Counted from the first letter of the stretch, positions 34,661 through 46,150 are shown. The stretch is DNA of 64,000 nucleotides from Isoetes taiwanensis (GCA_021234155.1 JAJEKV010000030.1:14208079-14272078), one strand, 5' to 3'. Notes: generated from the letters alone by a model not told the origin. Made by a program: numbers and translations.

Positions 34661-35389
34661 TCAAAAGGGTTTTTTTGAAGTAGTAGAAACTTTGGGGAAT
34701 GAAGTAGTAGGGATTTTGGGGACCATATTCTGCAAACGGCCACCAAGTTCATCTCCATATCCAACAGCCGTAGCTGCTAAGTAGGCAACTTTACCATCAC
34801 CTTCATAATGGTTTTTCCTCACTGCAGCATCAAGAGCCTTTCCCTCTTCCTCCAGTTTTTTCTTCTCAGAATCTGATCCAAGTAGACTGGAAAGTTTTGC
34901 AAGTAACCTGATAGCAGTCCCCAGTGCATAATTCCAACCATTGTTTGTGAAAGTATTATAAGAAGGGTCATGATCTAACAACACATCCAATACATCGCTT
35001 AACCCAATTTTTATCTGCATGTAGATTACCTGCAAAACCTGACAAACTGGAAATTCCTCTGCTCTAGAAATTCTGATGCCAGTTTCTTGGCCGACATGCA
35101 CCTTCTCAGCTCGGATGTAAAGGTTGCGACGATTATTCATTTGAAGGATGAGAAAATCCTGGGTATCGGGCTTCTTGGGGTCTCGGATTTGGCAGTAAGA
35201 AAGGGAGGTAAGGGTGCTGGATTCAGGGCGCCAGAAATCCTCGAGCAGTTTTAGGTCATTAGTAACTATGCTATTACCTGGAGATTTTCTAGCGGCCATT
35301 TTCCCAGCTACAGCGGCAGAAATTGGAATTCCGGAAGCAGCCAAAGTCGAAGGATTGGCCGCAGAAGCGAGGCTGGCCGATGCCCCCAT
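34661..35389 (-). CDS. Paralogue of the 32410 gene, cysteine lost
   Basis: 242 codons from ATG 35389. I chose this Met because the following MGASASLASAA mirrors the paralogue's start MGVSASVAVSS; upstream codons in frame have no ATG. It shares with the plus-strand gene LLEDFWRPES, DFLILQMNNRRNLYIRAEKV, TGIRI, FPVCQVLQ, LLDHDPSYNTFTNN and YALGTA. The paralogue's FTNNCW is FTNNGW here, so the only candidate nucleophile is replaced by glycine. The two genes face each other across 1.5 kb. The C-terminus is a Ser/Thr/Lys-rich tail (STTSKKPF). It is intact and likely expressed, perhaps as a non-catalytic form; the function is unknown. Confidence 0.78.
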   Translation of the reverse strand: MGASASLASAANPSTLAASGIPISAAVAGKMAARKSPGNSIVTNDLKLLEDFWRPESSTLTSLSYCQIRDPKKPDTQDFLILQMNNRRNLYIRAEKVHVGQETGIRISRAEEFPVCQVLQVIYMQIKIGLSDVLDVLLDHDPSYNTFTNNGWNYALGTAIRLLAKLSSLLGSDSEKKKLEEEGKALDAAVRKNHYEGDGKVAYLAATAVGYGDELGGRLQNMVPKIPTTSFPKVSTTSKKPF

Positions 35390-36284
35390 AGCTCCGCAGC
35401 TCCGTCTTCTCTGCAGCACCTCCTGCTTATAACCGGAACCCGTTATCCGCCATACATATAGTATATATATGGTATATACCCCTCCAATACTACAAATTTT
35501 AAACGAATCTTCATAATTTGCAACATAGCATTTTCCTTTATTCCTGCCTTATAACATGGGTCTACTATAACTACATGGACCACCCAAATTTTGCCATTTC
35601 TCGTCTTACTATACCAAGAAGAAGAATTGATTTTCATTGTCCGCGGAGACTTTGGCCTATGGGACCCTAACAAGGAATACAGCAAGCAAGGAAGAAGAGA
35701 ATGACCTCTTGAACTTAAAAAATGAAATTTAGTCATGATCCTGTTGTAGGTACTCATACAATAATCATATATTAATGTCGTTCCTTACGTGTTCCATGTG
35801 GCAGTTTAGACTTAAAAAGATTAATTATTATATATGTATATTGCAATTAATATAGAAAGGAAAAAACAAACCCTACATTCACCTGCAAACCCTGCTTGTT
35901 GGATTGGAGTTCGTGTCTTCGCTCTAGTTTGTCCATAATTGATTAGCATATTCTTAACATTTTCTATAGGCCAACGTTCTAGTATAACTTATAACTAAGG
36001 ACTTCTTCTTCTTCTTTTGTAAACAGATGATATCATGGTCAAAGCATTAAATGAAGCAATCTGAGAAACTATATTTTCCTCTATATACTTTATACTTATA
36101 TGTACAAGAAGTTTTTGCAGCAGCCTTAGGCTACCGTAAACAATTCTCTTATCCATTTTCCCTATGTTTTGAGAAGTGAGTCAGCAAAGGGAAATGTTTG
36201 CAACCGTTCCTCTCCCCTGACTCACTATGAGTTCAAATGATATGAAGAAGGTCTAGTCCTTTGGTGGTTTTTGTGACGTAAAAA
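35390..36284. other. Intergenic, upstream of the 35389 gene
   Basis: Includes the probable promoter of the minus-strand gene. GTATATATATGGTATATACC at 35460-35479 is a TATA-like stretch about 75 bases upstream of the ATG. No gene is seen. Confidence 0.45.

Positions 36285-36361
<77 letters not shown>
36285..36361. repeat. (TATC)n microsatellite
   Basis: About nineteen uninterrupted TATC units. Confidence 0.97.
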
Positions 36362-36828
36362 GGACAAGTAGAGAAACATATTTATTTATATTTCCCAAAG
36401 TTTGTACACTACCTTAATAACAGGATATTCTAGGTGTATTTATAATGCTTATCATAATCATATCCAATGCTTACAAAATACACAGCTCAGATTTGCTTGA
36501 GGACGCGCTATGCTGAGTTGGTCAGGCCTGGCCAGCCGCTACATGTCACATTGAGAACGTCTTCCGTATGGACACTAGGATCATACCTTTAGGAGGTCAT
36601 GGATATACGAGATCAGCTATGTCCTCGGGCACACACTTGACATGTATATATACATATATTTCATGATGATGTATACCTGTACAGTTTGACAGCATTCTTA
36701 TTACTGCCACGGTTTTTCCCTCGAAAACCCTTCGGGGCGGGGGTTTTTTAACCCAGACAGTAATAAGTTTAATGCGCTCCTTCATTGGGTCCCATAGGCC
36801 GATTGGTCTCCGTGGACGATAAAAATCA

Positions 36829-36829
36829 C

Positions 36830-36881
<52 letters not shown>
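36829..36881. repeat. (CTTT)n microsatellite
   Basis: About thirteen uninterrupted CTTT units. Confidence 0.97.
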
Positions 36882-37192
36882 ATTATATGGTTACAAATTA
36901 GGACATTATCCAGTGGTAGAACATTAAACCGCTACACTTGCGATCATAGGATCAAGTACGACCAATATTAGTCTAGCAATGGGAACTTGAAAACCCATTG
37001 CCTTGAGGTCACAGGTTTGAGATTGGCCATATATGTAAATCTATCATCACATAAAGCTGCTATAAATTGCTTCATGTGAATACATGTAATACATGAGATG
37101 TTGCATGATAATCTACGATTTTAGGCTTAATTTTGTAATGCACTATACTTTACGTTTGTATCTTTAACTCATCCCACATCTGTTCAGGGTAC

Positions 37193-37460
37193 TGGTGGAA
37201 CCTGTTCTTCTGTACAGGGTCGAGGTCTGGGGCCCAATGAAATTCCTAGCAACTTGGAATGACTTAGAGCATGTGCAAAAAGCCTTCTTACTAGACAAAA
37301 TCTAAGGAATTGATGTACATATTGCCTTTGCTTGCCCACTGGTACAACCATATTTTTTGCTCAGAATCAATTGGAATAGACTTCATTCTATGCTTTCGAA
37401 ATTAACAATTGTCAAAAAGTTCCCACATAATTTATGTGCTTTCCAGCACTAATCTTTGAT
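37193..37460 (+). pseudogene. Relic of a LINE reverse-transcriptase C-terminal region
   Basis: One frame reads VLLYRVEVWGP, then WNDLEHVQKAFLLDKI, a stop, and LLRINWNRLHSML. This resembles the region after the RT domain of plant RTE-type LINEs (LLYGxEVWG ... VQKxFL). It is short, with stops, and no other LINE parts are nearby. The family assignment rests on this motif alone. Confidence 0.5.
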
Positions 37461-37682
37461 GCAATTGTATAAGGATTAAGGAATTCGAGGGATGCATTTA
37501 TACATCTAGGGGATTATGCATAAATCCCATTTCGAAGAAATATGGGGCACCTATTTTAATCTGGTCTAGGTCGGGAAAGAGAATACATAGCTACCCCCAT
37601 CTCATATTCGTGGATGGGTGCACCTCTGCCATGTGGCTTTGTATCATTCTCTTTAAGTAAATAAAATCTTTTTTTATCCCTC

Positions 37683-37711
37683 AAAAAAATAAATAAATAA
37701 ATAAATAAATC
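37683..37711. repeat. (AAAT)n microsatellite
   Basis: Seven AAAT/AAATA units following an A-run. Confidence 0.85.
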
Positions 37712-37875
37712 CCATATAAAGGTATTATAACTGATCAAGCTTGGATGAGACTATTGTTTTAAAAAGCCTTTCAGATATCTTTCTATGAACGTAAAATTGG
37801 GGGAAAAAAATGTATTACATACTGCATGTTAGCTTGCTTAACATCAGGTTCCTAGCGACACGCTCTTTTTGCAGG

Positions 37876-38092
37876 ATCATTTTTGCTTGAGCTCAAGGAT
37901 GGCAAACTTCTTTTGGAGCCCGAGAAGGTATTGCCAACTAGAGAGTCATCAACGAGAAGGCCAATCTACAAAGAGTATTTTAACAAATCGAAAGTCACAA
38001 GTGATGAAAAAACACTTGGGAGAATGAAGGAGATTTATAGGAGCATTCTTTGTCATGCTATCTATATTGCTTATGTTCAAATGATATGTTAA
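37876..38092 (+). other. Possible single exon of an unknown gene
   Basis: After a good acceptor (TTTTTGCAG at 37867-37875), an open frame reads SFLLELKDGKLLLEPEKVLP then RRPIYKEYFNKSKV, ending at a stop near 38092. The charged composition differs from the surrounding AT-rich sequence. I see no other exon and do not recognise it. Confidence 0.35.
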
Positions 38093-38235
38093 ATTCTTTT
38101 TTTATGTGCTAAAATTTTATATAAACTTACTGAATAATGATATTTTTCTCGTATAAGAATAATGTGCTCATACTTGCTTAAGCAATCATGTTAGAGTAAC
38201 ATGATTAAACACTGGGGATATCTTCTTCAAGGAGG

Positions 38236-38860
38236 GGAGGCTGCAACACACCAATGTGGCATGGCTATTATCAACCATTAATGGCTATAGCAGGTCCATT
38301 TATAAACTTTGCTCATTTCATACCAGCATATACTGGGACACTTGTATTCAACAATGGGTAACTGCAGGTTGGAAGGCTTTGTATAGAGTCCTTTTTGTAT
38401 GTCATGCAAAACAATTGCCACAAAGGGGAACTTTATGACGGGTTCCATCAAGCACATTGTTTGGGGTCTGGATTAGGGAGAGCTTGAAGGACGATCCTCC
38501 TTGAGAACCTTGGTGTCCAACAAGCAAACCCTCTACAAGAAAGTGTCATGTGGGCTTTTGCAACAAGAGAGAGAATAAAAACTAAAAACAGAAGAAATGA
38601 ATAGAACTGCAAGTGAAAATGAGTGAAAATCTTGAATAATCACTGAGAATACATGAGATCTCCAAAACAGAGATGAGACAACCAAAATGTGCTAGGACTT
38701 CTCTAAACTTTTAAGTCTAAAACTTCTGATATATATATAGTACAATGGCCCCTGGCCCAGAATAGCAAAAGGCTTGCCGTTTCAGAATCTTCGATTAACT
38801 AATTCCCAAAATCTCTGCTCACCATGCGGATAAAACTGCCATGACCTCAGGGACCATAAT
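38236..38860. other. Possible retroelement end, otherwise unassigned
   Basis: CAAGGAGGGGAGG at 38228-38240 looks like a polypurine tract after CACTGGGGATATCTTCTT, the style of copia 3' ends. I could not find a matching LTR pair. The rest shows no gene. Confidence 0.3.
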
Positions 38861-38877
38861 TGCCATGATTTGATTCC

Positions 38878-40480
38878 TTATACTGTGGGCTCTCTTGATC
38901 TCTTCTTCTTAGTTGGCGTGGTTTTGGTTCTTGACGTGGATGCCTGTTCTTTGCCTTTAGGCTCCTTTGTATACCTTAGATATAGTCTTGTGGCTTTGGG
39001 CATGGGACTAACACTCTTCCTTACCAAAGAACACTCGGCGGAAAGAAAAATGGGTAACGTTTTCATAAGAGGGAAATTGTCAATTTCATCAGCATCGTCC
39101 TGGCATTTGTGTGGTATGACTTGATGCTCTTGGAAGGCATCTGACGTAGCTTGTCGAAGAGCAAGCATGGCGTCAATTAAAAACCCTGTTTGCACCATTT
39201 CTTCTAGGGGCTTGATGAGCAGCAGCAAGTACAAACTGGCATTCCATAAGAAGAAGAGTCTCCAAACCAAAGGGCACTGACACTAGCATTAGGTTTGTAG
39301 TGAAAAAAAGGTCGTTTGCAATTTAGTGACTTGTGAGGATGCAGAGTAGGGTAGCATAGAACCCAGCTTGCCTATGAACAAAAGGATCTGGAAAAGTTGC
39401 AGTTTTGGTTAAGAATTTGGATAAACCAGCTATTGCATTGGCAGGCGACTTCCACGACTTATCATTTGGAGTGTATATCCAAATTTGAGTGTTATCCAGT
39501 GTACCTGTATCCTTCCATGCGTGCTGGCAGACAAAGCATGGATCCCAACAAAGGTCTACTATGTTATGCATGGAAGTCCATTTCGCGTGGGCAGTTAAGG
39601 TGTGTGTCCAAAAGGAAGAATCAGTCTGTGGTCGTATGTTTACGCTTTGGAGGAGCACCAAGAGATCTATAAGCATTGGTATGAGGCATACACTCATTTT
39701 GAGAATAAGCACGAAATTCTTCAACCAAAGCTAGATCTAACAGATCTAACAGTGCATAGTGTGTCCCAGTCTTAAAGTGGCATCAAGATCTCGAGAGTGC
39801 GAAAGACGGACGTATAAAATCATTACCTACGGGTCCGAATGCAGAGCAGCAGTGAAAACACTCTTTCAAGCAAGAACTAATTAGTTAAAGAAATAACGTT
39901 CAAATAAAAGATCTAAGGAAATGGCATATCTTATCATCATTTTCAAAGACCACACTTCGTTTTCCTTGCATCAAAGCCACCCGAGAGGTTGTGCCTGCTG
40001 GAAAAAAAATCAAGAATTGTTTCATCAATAGGAACTAGCTCCTTAACCATCTGGTAGATATAAGATGTTTTCGCCTGACCCTTAGGAACAAAATCTCCAT
40101 CCATATTAGCCCAAAGAAACTTACGCTTGCCCGTAAAGTACATCTTTTTCTTTTTTTTCCCCCTTTTTTTTTTTTTGCTTTATCATCCTATTGCTTGTTG
40201 CATGTAATTGCATGCTTTGGGATGGGAATGCTTTTTGGGGCATTGGTCACCTATGTCAATTGGAGTTCCAAGTTAGGCTGCAACGGATTAACGCGAGCCT
40301 CGCTTCTGTTAATGAGCACATGCCTAACCTAGTACTAGAACCCAACCATCTTTTTGCTTATCTAATCCGGCTCTTCATAAGCCCCAACCAAAACATGTAA
40401 ACTACCTTGCACCTGACTTTGGTTGTATAAACAATTAGGTAGTTGCACTGACCTCAAAAACATATTCTATACCTTGACCA
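38878..40480 (-). pseudogene. Second methyltransferase-like gene fragment
   Basis: A diverged copy of the downstream part of the broken gene at 9850-20996. Minus-strand words from 40480 down correspond to LPNCLY and EEMG of the first copy. FLWANMDGDFVPKGQAKTSY (about 40120-40060) follows, then ILDFF, a shifted AGTTSRVALMQGKRSVVFE (about 39990-39940). This last motif matches FxGxGTT motif I of amino-methyltransferases better than the first copy does. Further frames with HNIVDLCWDPCFVC and WIYTPNDKSWKSP (39724-39323) and a basic tail (TKTTPTKKKRSREP, 39270-38878) follow. The region matching motif IV is missing; the break joins a repeat at 40531. There are many stops and shifts. Confidence 0.5.
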
Positions 40481-40530
40481 CCATTGTCGAAACCTACACT
40501 TCTAAAGTGATCTCCCTTTCATAAGATATT

Positions 40531-40655
40531 TATAATCCAATTTCCACATTAGTATAGTACCTCTCTAACGTGTTCTATGGCAGATAATCATACATCACGT
40601 CTCCCTCAACTACATAGTGTTATACCCCGTATCCTTCTACGTTGAATGGCAATAT
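40531..40655 (+). repeat. Fragment of the gypsy-type interior found at 6066-6190
   Basis: About 125 bases (TTATAATCCARTTTCCAC..., ...AATGGCAATATATA) match the interior of the element at the window start. It sits exactly between the methyltransferase-like fragment and the truncated copia gag. Confidence 0.8.
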
Positions 40656-40662
40656 ATACACC

Positions 40663-41373
40663 TTAGCAATTATCATGGTACACCTTCTCCTCATCGTGCT
40701 CATCCCCATTTAGGGTAGATTGAGTCTTTGAATGCCCTGCTGCAAAGAGAGTGGCATGATCATCTTTAACTGCATCTTGCCTCATCATGATCTCCTCCTT
40801 AATAGAAGTGATCGCTTGATGGAAGCCCATATCTTTGTCTTGCATGAAGCTGCTGCACAAAGAATCAAATGCATTAGGTAATGACCTGAGGAAGAAAAAT
40901 AGTTGCATCCACTGTGAGATCTGATGCTCTTCTCCAAAAGCTTTAATCTGCTGGAAGGCGTGCTTCATGTGATCTGAGAACTCGTCAAGACTTTCAGCAG
41001 TCTCGTCCCAGCACATATCCATCACCTCTGCATACAAGTGCCCAATCTTATGGGTCTTTTGGTCATGTTTCTCAATGAGAGCATGCCACAAATCGTGGCT
41101 ATTCTCTTGTTGGAACTCATCAAGGATAGAATCAGCTAAAGAGAGCCCGATATATGCCATCGCCTTGTCATCTCGGCGCTGCCAAGCATGCAAATCAGCA
41201 ATATTCTTGGCATCCGGTGCAGGTTCTTGGCCATTAACAATTCCCCAAACTCCTTCATCCTTGAGAATGAAGATCATTCCACTTTTCCATTGCTGGAAAC
41301 CTGTGCCGTCAAAGATTGGAATCGCATGACCGCCAGGGAAGGTAATATGGTTGTAGCTTGCATCCTTCTCCAT
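40663..41373 (-). pseudogene. Copia gag (UBN2-type), truncated element
   Basis: 236 open codons from ATG 41373: MEKDASYNHITFPGGHAIPI, GTGFQQWKSGM, LHAWQRRDDKAMAYIGLSL, LWHALIEKHD and LRSLPNAFDSL. This is the typical N-terminal gag of Ty1/copia, which forms the particle shell and binds RNA. It ends just before where the zinc knuckle should be; the rest of gag-pol is absent because the 40531 repeat abuts. The copia element at 60995 has the same start (MEKDASYNQITF). The gag frame is intact as far as it goes, so the truncation may be fairly recent. Confidence 0.88.
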
Positions 41374-41411
41374 TGCTGTGTTGATCTTGAATCAATCTCA
41401 GCACACCTAGT

Positions 41412-41423
41412 GCTCTGATACCA
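41412..41423 (-). promoter_or_regulatory. Copia tRNA-iMet primer-binding site
   Basis: TGGTATCAGAGC on the minus strand, directly adjoining the LTR end. Confidence 0.95.
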
Positions 41424-41759
41424 TGTCAAGGTTGCACCAAGAACGGGAGAGAAAGGGATGCACACTGAATTCCGAGAGCGCAAGCTCCCAAAACAAAGGC
41501 AAATTGGAATTGTATTCAATGTTGTGAGATACACGAAGTACAATGATATAAACAAAACGGTGATACTAAGAATAGTATTAGCCGTTCACCCACCGCCCAC
41601 TAATAACAGCCGTTACTTAGTTAGGTCGGTGCTCAGTGCTGATAAGGTGATGACTCAGTTCAGTTCAGCACTTTCTCAACACCCACTGTGCTGAGTGCTG
41701 AGTCACTGCTTCAGCAAGTCTAGCAAGATGGTGGTCTCGATATCACATATATCTTGACA
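41424..41759 (-). mobile_element. Copia 5' LTR (336 bp)
   Basis: Ends are TGTCAAG...CTTGACA, the expected TG/CA with 7-bp inverted repeats. It is similar in order and words to the LTR at 60995-61341 (ATATATGT, CACCATCTTGCT, GGGAGCTTGCGCTCTCGG). It is rich in CAGCACT/AGTGCTGA words. No partner LTR remains on this copy. Confidence 0.9.
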
Positions 41760-43154
41760 CCCATCATATCAGAAGTCGGAGTTGATCCCTCTGGCAACCA
41801 AGCTGACAGAGGCCGTCCACCTGACATCAATCCTTTGTTAAGGAATCGATGGGGAAGAATGGATGTTCATTCATCCTCTCTCCCCTGGAGACCGTCCTAG
41901 CTGCGGAAGCGCAAGTAAACATGAGCACATGACATCAAATATACATAACTTTACCTCGAAGAGTGGCTCACCATAGCATACATCGGTAAGAACATCAATA
42001 ACATCATCATGGAAGAAATCCTACCCAAGGCTCAGACTCAAAGGGAATGGACTAACAGCTTGGGTCTCCAGAAGTCATTGCAAACAGAATTCTTGGCAAC
42101 TGAATTGGGCTGGCATAGGAGCATGGCTGTTGGGTAGTCATCTCCATCTGTCCCTCCTGTGCATACTTTGTAGAATAGGCTGATAAGTATTGGTACTTGA
42201 CCATAGCCTGCCGGGTGTATAGCCTAGGGGGCTACTCTTGGGTTGCATATCCCCAGTCCCGATAAGGCAGGAGGAGATCACTCCCTCCACAGGTATACAT
42301 GCCCATCACAGGCGGCTAGAGGGCCACTGCCCGTCTATGATTGAACCCCATAGAAGATGACGCAACACCCCAGAGGTGTCGAGCCCATGCCTTGCCCACA
42401 TGCAGGCTTTACACACAAGAGGGATAAATTTGCCATGGGACATGTTCTCCTTATCTGCCGGTCTAGCCCCACCACCCACAGCCAGACGGGCTCTTATGCA
42501 CAAGCCGCATTAATTGGGAATTAATGAAGCTATCTAGATACATTAATTACTAAGGCTTTCAGGGTCTCTTCCCCCCTTCCCAATACACAGGAGTGTGCAT
42601 AGAATGGAGCGTCATCATTCATAGAACTGAAATGTAGAATAACATCTAATCTATCTACCTAAACATACATGGTTAGGTTCCTTTGTTAGAGCTTGTGATC
42701 TCAGAGTCTATAAGGCCTCTAAGGCTAATCTAACATGCTAAACCAGCTCATTGCGGGACTAAAAGTCGGCATTGCACAACAGAATTGCGATTTACCTGAA
42801 CCTTGGCTTGCTCCAGCTCCTCCAAATACGCCCATGCTTCTGTTGAAGGCGAAGGCGACCGAATCTTGAGGATCTGTTGTGCAAAGCTGACTTAGCGGCA
42901 TTTAGCAATGGCAGATTGGCTTGGCCGGAATGGCTCAAGGAAGCTGAAATGCGAAAAGGAAAAAGGTTTAGGGTTCCCCCTTCTATTCCTTTTACATGAC
43001 CTTTTAGGGTTAGCACTAAAAGGGCATATGGAGCTTTGCCATGTGGCAAAGGGGTTAAATGCACATGTTTATAGATATGTGCAGCATAGAAAGTTGCCCT
43101 CTAGGCCGCAACCCTTTACGGTTTCCAAGTACATGTCGTCAAGGCGACTCTGGA
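41760..43154. other. Unassigned, probably retroelement-derived
   Basis: GC-richer than its surroundings (42150-42510), with phrases like those in plant LTRs and no open frame over 90 codons that I recognise. It joins the 5'-truncated chromovirus at about 43155. I could not find its terminal repeats. Confidence 0.35.
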
Positions 43155-45078
43155 TTGAGGCCATCAGAGCCTAAAATTAGTTTGTCCGATAAGTTTGATG
43201 GTACTCGGTCCAAGCTTCGTGGTTTTTTTAATCAGATCAAGCATGTGATCTAGCTCCATCCTTATAGATATCCCACGACCCAGGAACAAGTTGGATTGAT
43301 TAGTTCTCTCCTCACCGGGCCAATGCTAAGTTGGTTTGCTTCTTTATTGGAGAAAGGAGCCTCAGAATTGCAGGATTTTGCTGCCTTCACTGCAGAGCTC
43401 GAGGCATGCTTTGGAGACACCGATCATCAGCGCACAGCAGTCACAAAACTCTGCAATATCAAACAAGGCTCTCGTTGAGCATCAGTATATGCATCAGAAT
43501 TTTGCCAAATTGCTGTAGATACAGCCTGAGATAACGTTGCACTTTGAGATTGCTTTCGAAGAGGTTTATGTGAGGATGTCAAAGATATGTTGTTATCTAT
43601 GGAGGACCCTTAGACTCTAGAAGAAGCCATCAGATTCACAGTCTGTTGTGATAATCATCTCTTTGAACCTAAGCAAGAGAGACGTAGTCATGTCTTTCCA
43701 ATCTCACAAGCACATGTTGCTACGCCTACCCCGGTTCCATTTATAGAATCCAGCAGGTCTGGGCCCGAGCCTATGCAGATTGATCGGGCAGTCCGATGGC
43801 CCTTGTCCGCTACCGAGAAGCAGCATCGGAGAGAGGCTAATCTTTGCCTCTACTGTAGAGGAACTGGTCATATCACCGTGGATGCCTTGTGAAGCGTCCA
43901 AATCAGTCGAAAAAACTCCAGGGGCCAGGCCAAGTAGTAGGAGTCTCTCGTCGGTTGGCCGCCATTTCTCAGACTCCTTGCACGCTTCATGACAAGCTTA
44001 TCCCATCAGGTCAGCAAGGAATTTTTTATCTCCATATCATTAGAATCAGAGGTTGGAAGCATTGGCGTAACTTGATTTGTGGTGAAAATGCCTGCTTTAT
44101 GGATAGTGCGTTTGCCACTAAGCACGCCATCCCTCGAAGCAAGGTTGAGCATCCCAGTTCTGTCGGTGTGATTGATGGACGTGGGATCTCCTCGGACGTA
44201 GTCACATAATGTACTGCACCTCTTCAGTTTTTGTTCGAGGGAGCTTCTTGTAGAGTTTCCTTCAATCTCGTCACTAGCCCACATGTGCCAACGGTCTTGG
44301 GTCTACCCTGGCTCGAGCTACACAACCCACAGATTGATTGGTGTACTAGATCTTTTCGGTTTGCTAATGCTAGCTCTAGTTCCAATCCATTTGCAGTTCA
44401 GTCCTCTGCACCAACATCTACTTCAGTCCGTGTTGTTCTTGTTTTTGCTCCACATCCTGATTCGGCTCTTGTCTCTGCTCCAGTTCATGTCTCAGATTCT
44501 AACCATGGTCTAGATGATGTCTCAGCTTCAGTTCTTGCTCCAATTCCCGCCCTAGTTCCTGTTCCAGTTGCTCCTACTTCTGCTCCTATTCATGTTCCCC
44601 TTTCCGCTCCTGCTCTTTCTTTTATAGAGGCTTCTTCATGCCCTCAGCTCCGTATCTCGAGATCTGGTAGGCAAGATCCCAGTTCCGCATTTGCAATCCA
44701 AGTTCATCCTTCGACTAGCTCTGCTTCAGTATGTGTGCTCTTGTCCTTTCTAATAAGTACAAGGATTTTGGTGATGTTTTCGATAAGGTCAAAGCCAGTA
44801 AGATTCCCGAGCATCGTCCCTATGATTGCTTTATTGATCTTCAGCAGGGACAACTGCCATATGGCCCTATCTATGGCTTATCGTCAACAGAATTGGAGAC
44901 TTTGCGGACCTGTATTGAGAAGAATCTTGCAACTGGATTTATCCGACATTCTCAGTCACCCGCAGGAGCTGCTATCTTCTTTGTTTCCAAGAAGGATGGT
45001 TCTTTGCAATTGGTGGTGGATTATCCCAGCCTCAAGGACGGTTCTTTGCAGTTGGTGGTGCATAATCAGTATCCTCTC
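43155..45078 (+). pseudogene. Chromovirus 2 gag, protease and RT start
   Basis: The gag frame starts in SEPKISLSDKFDGTRSKLRG and continues with LLTGPMLSWFASLLEKG and LEACFGDTD. A knuckle-like CLYCRGTGHI (about 43853-43880) has lost its last cysteine to a deletion. The protease region is shifted at its active site (about 44075) and later reads TVLGLPWLELHNPQIDW. A Pro/Ala/Val-rich linker covers about 44400-44640. RT begins at KYKDFGDVFDKVKASKIPEH (44755) and ATGFIRHSQSPAGA. It contains a small internal duplication (about 44997-45019 against 45039-45061, GGTTCTTTGCARTTGGTGGT). The 2974-bp insertion cuts the frame right after NQYPL. Confidence 0.85.
45074..45078. repeat. Target-site duplication of the LARD-like element, left
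   Basis: CTCTC, repeated at 48053-48057. Confidence 0.85.
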
Positions 45079-45909
45079 TGATATGGATAAAGGATTCTTA
45101 GAGATATTGTCTACTTTGAACAACAGTAAGATAGACAGAAACAGAAGAAATCACGTTCGGATTCTTATATAGCTATTTCAACAACAAAGGGTACTTGGCT
45201 TCCACAACCAAGCTATGGAGCATCCAATCTCCACCCAACCGGGTCCAGAGAAACTAAGGCGAATTCCAAGGGCTTAGAACTAATGGATTCCAGCCACAGC
45301 TTATTTCTACTGAAGCATGTGACCTCAATACACACACCATTCAAGCACAAATATATACTTAGGCAGGTGGAATTGAGATTGGGTCCCCGCTCTTCTACAT
45401 CAAAGAAAGACTCCGTAGAAAAGATTGGGAGAGAAGCTTCAATAGGGTCGTCACTTAATGAGCCTGGGAGCAGCAGCGACAGTGAGCAATGATCTGACAC
45501 CGGATTCTGCAGCAACAACTCTCGATCTTCCCCTGCAGGTCGGATTTGGGAACTCCATACTTGGGCCGGTTTGGAGAAGCCGAAACCCAGCAGAGTCTTC
45601 CGTTGTTTTCTTACGAACCAACCGCCTCGGATAGCAGTTCGGCTTTTTCCTAAAAAAGCGGCATGCTATTCTCCACCAAATGTCGCCCTTTTATAAAATT
45701 AGTTGCATGAGGCGTTCCCTCGAAAATATCATCTCTTTTTGTGAAGATAACTTCATAAAAGACATTGTGCCCTATTTCTTTTTTTTTGTAATGGTTAAAG
45801 GTCATGTCTTGCCCCATTTTTGCCACTTCTTATAACCACTAGTGTCATTATGCCCCATTGCCTTAATTCCTTTATTACTGGACCACTCCCCCTAGCATGC
45901 TCCATATCA
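45079..45909 (-). repeat. 3' LTR of the LARD-like element
   Basis: Ends TGATATGG and CCATATCA, an 8-bp terminal inverted repeat. Nearly identical to 47227-48052 apart from scattered substitutions and indels. Confidence 0.92.
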
Positions 45910-45927
45910 GTTCCATCCCTTCTTAAG

Positions 45928-45945
45928 AAGATCGTCCGCGATCTT
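45928..45945. repeat. Palindrome resembling the GATCGCG family
   Basis: AAGATCGTCCGCGATCTT lies inside the retroelement interior. The arms AAGATCG/CGATCTT match the palindromes at 21-23 kb, though one base is missing from the core. It could be chance. Confidence 0.4.
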
Positions 45946-46057
45946 TCGAATGCACTTGAGATGGGTCCATCCCTTCTCAAGATAATTGCTCCCAAATCAA
46001 ATTGCATCGAAGGGTTCCTTAGTCCTGCAAACTCAAGAAACAGTTATGGATATCCGC

Positions 46058-46150
46058 GTACTTCCACAGTACGATATATCCTTGTATCTCCGCGGTACAT
46101 TATTATCGTTCGTACCTCCGCGGTACTACTTGATTGTATCTCCACGATAC
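46058..46150. repeat. Four spaced 15-bp palindromic motifs
   Basis: GTACTTCCACAGTAC (46058), GTATCTCCGCGGTAC (46084), GTACCTCCGCGGTAC (46112) and GTATCTCCACGATAC (46136), spaced 24-28 bases, near the 3' end of the element interior. Confidence 0.8.

Noticed and set aside
42306-43064. Minus-strand frames of 65-90 codons upstream of chromovirus 2
   Set aside because: Composition and interruptions look non-coding and no motif could be recognised.
43780-44209. Open frames around the zinc knuckle of chromovirus 2 as new genes
   Set aside because: They are shifted readings of gag and protease that align with chromovirus 1.
44231-45172. 313-codon frame as an independent gene
   Set aside because: It is composed of the protease end, the low-complexity linker and an out-of-frame reading of RT in chromovirus 2, running into the inserted LTR.
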